A stretch of DNA of 64,000 nucleotides, from contig NC_079977.1 in assembly GCF_029852145.1 (NCBI RefSeq), positions 19,842,781 through 19,906,780 on the forward strand. Reading direction: 5' to 3'. Positions 47,656 to 58,172 of this stretch are shown here, in pieces (within the stretch, counting starts at the first letter, position 1; every line of letters starts with the position of its first letter). This DNA is from Microplitis mediator. Taxonomy: Eukaryota; Arthropoda; Insecta; Hymenoptera; Braconidae. Position numbers and translations under genes: made by a program. Below the pieces are notes generated by a model. That model saw only the letters and a list, made by a program, of their open reading frames with translations. It searched no databases and was not told the DNA's origin.

Positions 47656-47989
47656 AAAGTGAACAAAACTCCAATAGTTACGATGAAACCAGGGGTACTA
47701 TCGTATAGATACTAATGCAGTAGAGATCCGTTTTAATCGTGAAATATGTACCAGAAATCCTTGTAACGGGTAAAATTGGGTTTAAAAATAAAATATACGA
47801 GGAGTAATTAATTAGTTGATTAATATCGAGGAAAACGTTAAATCAATTTTATATCTCGCCAGAAACTCGGAAGTTAGACGAACCAGGATTTGGATTGAAG
47901 AAATTAGTGATTTAAAAGTATGACTAATTTTAATCCACAAGAAAATTAATTATTAGAATCATTAATTAATTATAATTGAAGGTACAAAT
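47656..47989. other. Intergenic DNA
   Basis: No gene or repeat is recognised. Confidence 0.35.
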
Positions 47990-48740
47990 TATAAACTACC
48001 CCTTTTTGCTCGGTTTAGCTCGCCGGAGTCCAGGGTTGAAAAGGGGTCTTTTCAGTATAGACGGTTTTTAATTAAACAGTCAACAAAACTTTATTTAAAC
48101 AAGAAAAAGAAGTCCTTTCCAAAAGAAAGAAACACAGGTTTAAACAAAAAAAAAATAAACTAGGATTTATTTAAATAATTTACATTGGCTTCAAGCCCTG
48201 TTCTACTACCTCTTACAATAATTAACATCAATAATTAAACGCGGTTTTATAATGTATAATCTCGGCTATTATTATTTAAACAATTTATCACGGTTTACGC
48301 GGTCAAGTAATATACAAACACACACATACTCAAAATTTCGCGGCTACAACGCGGTTCTACCCCCTCCCGGGTGCTTCAGGGGAGTCTGGTCGACTACCCC
48401 GTCGGCCCTATACGAACTCCAATCCTAGAGGGTAAGTGGATGGTCTCCAGCAAACCCCCACCTACGTGGATAGTATCATCTACCACCCCTTGGCAGAAGG
48501 CCTTGGAGTGGGGTCCCTTAAACCTCCCGGAGAGAATAGATTTCGCTTACCTGGCCCGATCGGACTCCTGGTAAGTGAACTTCCTTATGGTTGACTGGGA
48601 ATGACCTTCCTGGACAACCTCTCTGAAGACTAAGTTTTTTCTACGGGCCTATATGCGCGGTTTTATTACCATATCTGTTCGCTGTAGATATGGACGGGAA
48701 TAAATTCCATCGCCCTCTATTGTTGTCAGCGAAAATATAC
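47990..48740. other. GC-richer segment, possible retroelement LTR or UTR
   Basis: The composition is clearly richer in G and C than its surroundings, particularly 48330-48620. Read on the minus strand it contains AATAAAG near 48090 and several splice-like signals. A 67-codon plus-strand frame (48371-48574) and a GTAAGT motif near 48571 exist, but no protein family is recognised. A solo LTR or an exon of an unknown gene are both possible. Confidence 0.3.
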
Positions 48741-49610
48741 TATTTGTAAAATTATTTTAAGTCCAGAGTGATACAGTCAAAGGAAATTGAGAAAAAATAA
48801 TTTTATCGAATGTAAAACTGATTTTAAAGAAAAAGAATTCGTTTAAGACTTTAAGTAAATACTAAATACTGAGAATTTAGCCGTGCGAGCGACGGTGAAC
48901 CGAGCGAATGGATAGAAAATGAAAGAATGAACGATTGAAATATTAGAGTTAATTTCAATTTCACCTATTATTTCTCGTATTTCGCCTTATTTTATATTTG
49001 TTTTCGATCTCTTGAATCTTTTAAAAGATTCATTTGAAATCTTTATCGGCGTTTTTTTTTTTCCTTTGACTTTACCTGCTCGGGACTAATTTTCGCTCGG
49101 GCGCGCATTCACATACTCATACGGTACACTCATATAATTTTATATTTCACTAAATTCATTCATCTTAAACTTAAAAGTAAATAAACACAGCCATTTTAAT
49201 ATGAATAAATAATAATACGTCGTTGTAGTAGGAAATAATAGTGTTTATAATAAGAAAGTAAATCCCAATAGTAATAAAATAATATAAGTACACTAAGAAA
49301 AAATTTCTCTTCGGACAATTAAATTGGTTTTCTTAAATTCTATTAAACTAAAATTTATTTGGGACAACTAAATTTTATTACGTCAATATAATCTATTTTG
49401 TCATTTTTAACAAATGATTTAATAGACTCTATTTGGTTGACATTAATATTTCTCTCTTTAAGAATATAAAATCATTTGGTACAGTTAAGAAAATATTTAT
49501 TTAATGGATAACTAAACTATTTAATAGTGCCTACAAATCCAAATATTAAAGCAAAATATTATTATATTAACTCTAATAAATATTACTTAGACACAAAAAA
49601 ATATATTCAT
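48741..49610. other. AT-rich intergenic DNA
   Basis: No gene is seen. Repetitive AATTAAATTGGTTTTCTTAAA-like phrases occur at 49300-49520. Confidence 0.35.
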
Positions 49611-49611
49611 T

Positions 49612-50400
49612 TACACGGAGAAAAAAATATTGCGCTCATCACTCAACGGTATCGTGATATTCACTCTCCTCGGTTGGGTATCCGTTGTATACGGAAAGTG
49701 CTGGTCTATTGGATCGTGATTATCACGATCCAGGCGGATCCCGAAATCATAAGATCGTTTCGCTATAGTAACGATCCGTTTTGTTATTATAACTAATTTG
49801 AGGTTAAAATAGATAAATTTATAACTTTAACTTCATTACAATTTTATTTTTAGCTGTCATTAATAATCACATATTAATAATTCTAATAAGTGCAATAAAA
49901 AATTATTATTTAATATCAAGAAATGTAAAGTAATAGAATATACGTAATTGATTGATGTAAATTTTATAGTCTTTTTTTTGTTTCAAAGATAAATTAAAAA
50001 ATTAATAGATAAAAAACAGAAATTCTTGCATTAGATATATAATTAGTATTTTTTCATTGTCGTTGTGTGCGCTTTAAATAATTAATAATTTTATAAATAA
50101 ACACTGTATAATTTGCAAGATATGCATTATAAAGTTTAATAATTTGGTTATGAGTGGTGGCGCTTGAGAAGTAGATCGCGATAATCACGATCCGTTTTGG
50201 TACGATATGGATACGTTAACTGACGATCACTATACATTTAAGTATATACACAATCCGTAGGATCATTATTATAAGTATCTAGTGTTTCATTCATATCGAT
50301 ATATATATTGTGGTAGTAGCAATACAATTTAGAACTAATCACGATACACTTGTCGCTCTCCGTTAGTGAGCGATAAACACAATATTTTTTTTTCCGTGTA
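49612..50400. mobile_element. TIR element with TACACGGA ends
   Basis: TTACACGGAGAAAAAAATATTG at the left is inverted as CAATATTTTTTTTTCCGTGTA at the right. Inner CGATCC/GGATCGTGATTATCACGATCC palindromes lie at both sides. Similar ends occur at about 60990 and 61620 next to gene 6. The short frames inside are not conserved. Confidence 0.6.
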
Positions 50401-51509
50401 GAATAAATATATATATATTTGTTCGAGGTTAATAAATATATATTTGAACCTAATGATTATTGATTTAAAAGTTATGGTGTTAGGCAGCAGCAGTGGGAGT
50501 AGTTCGGTGCTCGCCACTAGATCGCGCCCACCATTTGTGGTGTCCCTGGTAAGATACTTATTCCAGAGTTATTATATTCGCCAGCTTGAAGCATTCATGG
50601 GATGGGTTATCCGCTGAATATTTTTGATAATAATATAGGGGTATCCTGTATTACATTCTGACATTAATGTTTAATAACAATGTTTTTCCTGAACAATTTT
50701 TGTCATAGTACGAAAAAAAGTACGTGTGAAGGAAATGAATCATTTTTCTAAATTTGCATTTATTTAACTGTTAAATAAATATTCTGTCATTACAAAATGA
50801 TATTTAATTATTATTAATAACTCATTCTCTATAATGATCACTCATATATTTCATTATGACTACTTTATAAGCTCTACAGGTAATCAATTTGATTTTATGC
50901 TTGCTACTTAACGCATAATTATCTTTACTGAATATTTTATAGTTTCTAATAATTTGTTTTGTTGGTGAATTATACAATATTCAGTGAAAACAACCAAATA
51001 TATGATTGGCAATGGACAATCAAATCATTTTCTTATCATAACTAAAATTTAGTTGACAGGAGAAAATTTTTTTCTCAGTATAGTAATTAGTCGTCACAAA
51101 TTAGAATAGCAATAAGTAAATCATAAGTATTAATAAGAATATAAGAAATAATAGTCATAATAATAAGAAATAGTATTAAGTCAATAGTTATAAGAATAGT
51201 AATAAGCAAAATAGCACATAGTATTAGAATTTAGTACTATTTTTAAGTAATTATAGTAATAACAATAATAATAGTGATAGTATAGTAAAAAGAACAAGTA
51301 GTAGTAGTTAAACGATAAGTAGTCATAGTAATAATAAAAAAAAATTAGGATAAGCAGAATCTATCACATAAAAAAAAATCACAGGTGCCCTCAATACTGG
51401 TCGGCTCGCTGCACACCATCCCACCATCACATCCTTATGGGAGTACATGAATTCTTATATGAATTTTATATGATTACGTAAGCTTTTATATAATCATATA
51501 TAAACATAT
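50401..51509. other. AT-rich intergenic DNA
   Basis: No gene is seen. TAATAATAGTAATAAG low-complexity sequence occupies 51080-51350. Confidence 0.4.
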
Positions 51510-51517
51510 ATGTTTAT

Positions 51518-52336
51518 TAGGGTGATTCAAAAAAAAATTTAATTTTTTTTTTTCGCTCTTACCCCCTGAAACGTTAGTGGTTACCGAGAACAAAATCCTC
51601 CTAAAAGATGGGCTCTCTAGCTCTTCTAAGAGGTCGCTATTTTAATTTTAATTTCCCATCTAATTACCATGTTAAAATTTACTGTAATTACTCGTAAGCT
51701 GCACAATACTTTTCAAATTTATACAAAGATTTTCAATGCTGATTCCTCAAGCTTTCCAGAAACCTTGACAAGTCAAAATTATCCCTAATCGAAGCTAGCA
51801 AAATAAAAATCGAAAATTAACAATTTCATTTTGAAATACAAAATCAATACTATTCAGGTAGCTTCAATTGGCGTTTCAAATATGATAATTATGACTTGTC
51901 ATAGAGTTTCGGAAAGCTTGAGGAATCAGTTTTAAAGATCTTTAGATAAATTCCAAAAATAATGAGCAGCTTACGAGTAATTACACTTTTAGTGAAAAAG
52001 TAGATTTTTGCATGCTAACCCGGGTCAAAAAATTAGATCTGTCTAAAATAAATGATGAATTTAAATATTTTTTCTTTAATTCAAGTTTATAAATCGTATT
52101 TATTTTATACAGTAATTTAATCTGTTTTTGTCCGCACTTGTCATTATCCAGGCCAATATCAGTCTTATTTTCGTATGATATTTAGTCTGTTTTAAATCAC
52201 GTTTAGACTAAAAACAGACTTTATTTACTATAATTTTTAGTCTGTGTTCAATTGTTTTTAAGGACAAAAACATGACTTTTTATGAATATAAATAATAATA
52301 ATAATAATTATAAATTTTTTTCTTTTAATCACCCTA
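51518..52336. mobile_element. hAT-like foldback MITE with 8-bp target duplication
   Basis: TAGGGTGATTC and AATCACCCTA are flanked by ATGTTTAT at 51510-51517 and 52337-52344. The inner arms include CTTTCCAGAAACCTTGACAAGT and its inverted partner near 51895. A CCCGGGTCAAAAAATTAGATCTG element end is nested near 52018. Confidence 0.85.
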
Positions 52337-52562
52337 ATGTTTATATATATTCTATAAGAACTTTTTCTCAGATTTATATTAAATCTTATCAATTTTTACA
52401 AAATCCTTATAAAACTATATCAATTTTTGTGAGATTTTTATAAGATCATATGAACTTCTATATGATCATATTTATTATATACAAGCATAATATGAAACTT
52501 TATCGAGTATTTTTATAAAGTAATGTATAACTTTATAGAAAATTATATCAATTTTTATAAAG

Positions 52563-52710
52563 TCTCTCGCCATGTGGATTCCCACAGTTTTAGAGTATTT
52601 AAAAAATAGTTCGTTTCTTATAGAAAACAAAATAGGAATCTAGGCTGGGTTTTTTTATGAATTCTTTTCATAGGGTCCAGTTAAATAAAATCCGAGTTAC
52701 TACTATTTTT
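52563..52710 (+). other. Distal part of the conserved gene 5 upstream intron
   Basis: It matches the segments before genes 1 and 6 (GTGGATTCCCACAGTTTTA, ATGAATTCTTTTCATAGGG). The homology stops at CTACTATTTTT, where the element at 52711-54205 begins, and resumes after it. Confidence 0.7.
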
Positions 52711-54205
52711 AACTTTTCGCTAAGAAAATTGTAAATTTTAAAAAATTCAGGAAGTTATTGGTTTCGGTCCGACTTACGAAAATCGAATTTTCATTAGATG
52801 TCGACGTTTTGAGGTCCTAGGAAGCTATTCTGACTATTCCCGGATGGACGTCCGTGTGTATGTGTGTATGTATGTACGTACGTACGTACGTACGTATGTA
52901 AATACCTGTATCTTTTGAACGGATGAACCGATTTTGAACTTTCAGGTGTCATTCGACGCGGCTTGTCAATATCTTGAAGCTGTTAGAAAATTGAGCTTGA
53001 TCGGTAGGGCTCGTTCAGAGATATTCCAAAAATAAAATTTTTTCAAAAATTTTTTTTTTGGATAACTTTTAATGTGCTCGATAGATTGATTCTAAAAGCA
53101 ACTGGGCTTTAGAGCTAAAAAATGGTGAAAAACGTTTTTTTTCGAAAACAACAGCATACAATAGCATATTACACTACAAGGGAAGAAAGTTAAAAGCCCT
53201 GCCCTGTGTGATAAGATGCCCGAGGCGAAGCCGAGGGCATCATGACACACAGGGCAGGGCTTTTAACTATCTTCCCGTATGGTGTATACGATTTTTCTTT
53301 ATACCTGATCGAAAGTACGTTTATTAATTACATTTTTGAATACTATAAACAATACAACCACGTTCTGCCTTCAGCTGAAAGGTCGGCCATGTTTTTTTTA
53401 TTTGCTCCCTATTGACGCGCCTCGTTCGGACATACATAAAACTTTAATTTTTTTCTGTCTCTCTTTTTTTTTTTTTGTTGCGTTTTTGATGCCTGCCCTG
53501 TGACATTTGAAAGCACGAGCGAAGCGAGTGCGTCTGGTCGGCGGGGGCGGGCATCAAAAACAAAACAAAAAAAAGACATAATTATACTTATAAAAAATAA
53601 AAAATAAAAAATAATTTTTTTTTTTCGAAAGAAATAAATTTATGCCTATGAACAATTTTTTTTTTCCTGCCAATAAAAAATATATAAATAAATATATAAA
53701 CTTTCAATAATTAACCTCGCCTCTGCATCAAAATCTTTTATCACCTCATTCTCGTCCATAGAGTCATCAGAAGATACTTTTTCAGTCATTTTATTATTGC
53801 AAGTACACTGTTTACTTAAAATATCACAAACAACGAGACACAGAAACACTGACGTATATATAAATAAAGCAACGGTCTATGATGTTATCGTCAAAAATTT
53901 TATTGATAAAGTGGTAGACGTTTAGTAGATGGCAGCAGCCGGCTGTTTCCGTAGGCACGAAAAAATTTTTTGCTCCCGGCGATATAAGTGGGGCGCGTGT
54001 AACTCCACCTGGAGAGGGAAATAAGACTTTAGGCCTCAAAATTAGGGAGGGAAGTGCGTACTTTCGACTAAGGGATAAAGAAAAAGTATTTTCGAACTCG
54101 AAGAGCTCGAGAATGTATTCACGATAATGTTTTCAAGGTTCTTGTGCTTCAAAACAGCGGGAAGTTTAAGGGCTGGCCCGCAGGGTTAACTGATAGACCG
54201 ATTTT
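52711..54205 (+). mobile_element. Composite AACTTCCCGCT-family insertion in the gene 5 intron
   Basis: The head AACTTTTCGCTAAGAAAATTG with a GTAC/GTAT microsatellite (about 52855-52905) and the tail CAGCGGGAAGTTTAAGGGCT plus GGCCCGCAGGGTTAAC bracket about 1 kb of other sequence, including two GC-rich hairpins and a short minus-strand frame (from an ATG at 53789) with no recognised family. The insertion splits the conserved intron just before TTTTTTCTATGGAAATGATAAAA. Confidence 0.7.
53165..53290. repeat. GC-rich palindrome centred on CGAGGCGAAGCCGAGG
   Basis: AAAAGCCCTGCCCTGTGTG and CACACAGGGCAGGGCTTTTA pair around CCCGAGGCGAAGCCGAGGGC at about 53219-53238. A second, looser structure at 53490-53560 has GATGCCTGCCCTG and GCGGGCATC arms around GAGCGAAGCGAG. 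Confidence 0.7.
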
Positions 54206-54267
54206 TTTCTATGGAAATGATAAAACGTTAAAGTTATATAAAATTTTTTTCCAGGCAGATTAACACA
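54206..54267 (+). other. Intron end and splice acceptor of gene 5
   Basis: TTTTTTTCCAG (AG at 54253-54254) is followed by GCAGATTAACACA and the ATG. It is conserved with the other copies. Confidence 0.7.
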
Positions 54268-56890
54268 ATGGCTACATTCCAGAATACAAATAAAGATTTT
54301 GGATATGATGAAGTTCGAGAAAAAATACTTGCAGGTGGGATGGACGTTAACACACAATATCCGGGAATCTCTGATTACGATCCACCAATTCTTGAAATAT
54401 CGATTAATGAACGAGACACCGAGCTATTCGATTATCTTCTTCAGCACGACGTGGAAGTTAATAGAATTATACCATTTCGTAACCAAGCAATTTATTTAGC
54501 AGTCAACTTCGCCGACATAGAGTACACTGTGAAATTACTTAGTGCAGGTGCCATTTGTTCCCCCGTACAAGATCAACATGGAGATACATTTGACGCTAAT
54601 AATCTATTACAACTAGCTATTGATAGAAATAATAAAGAAATGGTCAAATTATTATTAGAAAAACTCGACAAATATATCGATTCTTTCAATAAAATCGAAG
54701 CTTTTCAGTTTGCTACTGATTACAATGATCCTGAATTATCATTTGATCAGATTCCGTTTGCTTCATTAGTAGCTGCTGTGGAACAAAACAAAATAGAAGT
54801 ATTTAAAAAAAATGGCTTCACAAAACGCTGTTCGTCTTGAGTCTTTACTCCAAGTCACCATTGAGTATAATAGGTACGAATTCGCTGAGTATTTGATTAA
54901 TATTGGTGCTGAAGTCAATTATAGTTTAAACGATTGGCCTTTACATATGGCCATTGAAAAAGAAAATATACCGATAATTGAATTATTGATAAGAAAAGGA
55001 GCTGATACGGATGTACTTCCGGCAATTGGGAAGGCTGCTTTGGAAATTGCTTGTGATAAGAAGAATATTAAAATCATTGAGATATTGATTGCTGCAGGTG
55101 ATGATGAAATTAAAAAATTTGATATTAATAACTCACTTCATTGTGCAGTTATTCAAAATAATTATGATAGAATCGAAAACCTAGTCAAAAATGGAGCGGA
55201 TATTAACAACACTGTATATTTCTATAATACACCTTTAATTTTAGCCATAGAAGACGGCAATAAACCAGTGGTAGAATTATTAATTAAGAATGGAGCTGAT
55301 GTTAATTTTGTCACTGAATATGGAAAATCTGCGATTGTTGTGGCCTTTCAAAACAATTTTTCAGAATTAGTTGAAATATTAATGGACGCAGGAGTTGATA
55401 TCAATTATGACTCTGGACCACGAGCCCCGTTGAACCGAGCAATTCATACAAATAACTATGAATTATGTGAATATTTAATACAACGCGGTGCTAACGTTAA
55501 CGGTTTTAATGTTGGAGAAAGTTCGCCATTACAGGCAGCCGCTGGAAGTGGAAACAAAAAATTGGTTGAGTTACTGATCAAAAATGGTGCAGATGTAAGC
55601 TATGTGGCCAAATATTGTAACTTAGCTTTAGAAATTGCTTGTGATTGTGATGATCTTGAAATAGTAAAAATATTAATAGACGCCGGTTCAGATGTTATTA
55701 TATCGCTAGATTACTATTCCTCTTTACAATTAGCTATCACGCATGACAATCAACAATTGGCTGAGTACCTAATCAACTATTGTACTGATGCTAACATTAC
55801 TTGCAATTATTCAGCGGCATTAATATATGCCATTCGAGAGTACAGAAAGGAAATGGTGGAATTACTGATGAAAAATGGTGCCAATATTGATTACACGCCA
55901 AAAAATGGGCGTTCAGCTCTTTGCTCAAGTATAAGGTACCGCAGTTCAGAAATAACAAAAATTTTAGTAAAAGCTGGCGCTGATATAAATTTACTTTCAG
56001 AAAGATGTACACCATTAAGTGAAGCTGTTAGAATAAAAGACTACAAAATGGCTGAGTACTTGATAAAAAATGGTGCTGACGTAAATGTTCATGACGGTTG
56101 TGAAACGCCATTGGCTATTGCTATTCGGAAACATCAAAACGATATCGTTAGATTATTAATTAAACATAATGCTAATGTTAATACTGCAGCAGCTAATGGA
56201 CAAACAATTCTGACCTCTGCTATCCAGGAAAACAATTTTGAAATAACTGAAATGTTAATTAATGCTGGTGCTGATGTCAGTGTCACTATTAATAATGTAG
56301 GATCATTATTACATTTGGCGCTTGTCGGATCTGGACCAGAAATTATTAGACTATTGCTCGATGTTGGTGTTGATATCAATTTTGTTAACGAAAATGGTGA
56401 GACAGCAATTGATGTTTTATCAAATTCTCAAAATGCCCAGACATTAATTAAGGAACATGTTATCAAATTAAAAGCTGCTAATTTCTATCTTATCGATAAA
56501 TGTTTAGATGCTGTGAAAGATGATCAATTTAACGATTTTTATGCCGAGTGCTTAGATGAAATTGATTTTTTGAAGACACAATGGTTCTCCTGGAACATGA
56601 GTTTCTATGATGTTTTACACTCGTGTGTGAATAAAATATCTCGAAGAATTAGATTCATCAGCAGAGATGATATTATTTTAGATCAAAAGTCATTACGTAG
56701 TAAATTTAAGCTGTATGGAGGAATTATTTACCATCGTGTGTTAAAAGCTGAGCCGCGTAAAAAATTGTTGGTTCGTGCTGATAAAATAATTTCTGATTTA
56801 TTTGACCATTTGCTACAAGATATTAATGTACAAGATATTTTGGACTTTTTTAGTGATGCGGAACTCAAGATTTTGTGTGGTCTTAATTAA
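54268..56890 (+). pseudogene. Ankyrin/PRANC-like family member 5, with a 1-base frameshift
   Basis: The first frame (54268-54840) encodes the normal N-terminus and first four ankyrin repeats up to about residue 181. An 8-A run at 54805-54812, where the intact sisters have 7 A, then shifts the frame and leads to a stop at 54840. The normal frame resumes at an in-frame ATG at 54812 and continues intact for 692 codons through all remaining repeats and the PRANC-like domain to the usual FSDAELKILCGLN end. Apart from this base there are no disabling changes, so it is a very recent pseudogene, a sequencing error in a homopolymer, or slippage-tolerant. A protein from 54812 alone would still have about 16 repeats and the C-terminal domain. 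AATAAA is at 57005-57010. Confidence 0.85.
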
Positions 56891-57794
56891 TTATTAGAAT
56901 TAAGAATAAAATTTATCTGTACTCCTTATGAGTCAGATTATAAATTCATGATCGCTATTTTACAAATTGTTTTTTATTCAAAGTACGTTTGTCAAGATGC
57001 ATAAAATAAATATGTTTTCTAAGGATTAATAAATTCATTAATTTTTAATTTTAATTGTTTTCTTCAACGGCCTTTTACACTTTTTGCCTTTATATCGCAA
57101 CTGCTTTACTTCTCTTTCTGCCTTCATTGTGCGGCTGTGACCCGACTTGTGCTTATACTGTACTGCAACATTACCGTGATGCCCCACAACCTCCCTTGTG
57201 CAATGGAGGTGTAGTGGTATAGGGAAACCACACCCGGGAAAAAAAGATTTTATATGATCTTATATAAACATATATGTTCATATACAATTTACATATGATC
57301 ATATAAGAAATATATAAAAATTATATATGTAGTTATACAGCCTTTTTTTCAATAGGAATATCCTCATGAGGTCCTGATCATGAACTTGTCAGGTTTGCCC
57401 TAATAAGGCAAACCTTATATTAACCTGATAAGGTCCTTATGGTACTTCAGGTAAATCAGGAAGAAATTCTAGTCGGGAACAGCTTGAAATTTTTATATAA
57501 GATCAAAAACAGATCAATTAATTCGAATACAGACCGACTAGTCTAAATTCATTCCAGTTAGAAAAAAAGATCAAATTTTTCGACCCGGGTTGTTCCGATT
57601 GAAGATTAAAGACGATTTATGAGGATAAAAAAATTATAATCCTCATTAATCGTTTTTAATCGTAAAATAATCGATCATCATTTGAAGATTAGAGACGATT
57701 AAATGTGAAAAACCATGAGGATTATGACCATTAAAATCGATCATTGAGGACTAAATTTTTAATCGTTCTTAATTCCTACAAATCGTATTTTCCA
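56891..57794. other. 3' flank of gene 5 and element remnants
   Basis: The conserved 3' UTR ends near 57030. A GC-richer unmatched stretch (57060-57240), an ATATATG low-complexity stretch (57240-57345), a remnant ending TTCTAGTCGGG (57350-57477) and AATCCTCAT/AATCGTTTTTAATCG repeats (57590-57785) follow. No gene and no leader-exon copy is seen. Confidence 0.5.
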
Positions 57795-58172
57795 TGATTC
57801 CCGTGCTAGATAGAGATTTTTACTATTTTACTTGTTGTCATGTTACATAATCATCATTACTAGAGAGATAGTAATGAATTCTATTGTACTTTGTATTATT
57901 TACCAATTTACAAGAAATTTACCTAGTTACTATGCAGAATGTAAACATAACTATTCTTTTCTCTACGTGTGGATTCCCACAGTTTAAGGGTATAAAAAAA
58001 ATAGATCAAGTTTAATCTCATAATAAACCAAATAATAATCTAGGCTGTATTTTCATATTGATTGATTAAGAGGGTCTAGTTAAATAAAATTCGACTTGAT
58101 ACGATTTTTTTATTTTGAAAATAATAAAATGTTAAAATAATATGAAATTTTTTTTTCAGGCACATTAACACA
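57795..58172 (+). other. Conserved upstream intron and acceptor of gene 6
   Basis: This is the least interrupted version of the intron end. It holds the empty site of the foldback element found before gene 1 (near 57945) and ends TTTTTTTTTCAG (AG at 58158-58159), then GCACATTAACACA and the ATG. Confidence 0.75.
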
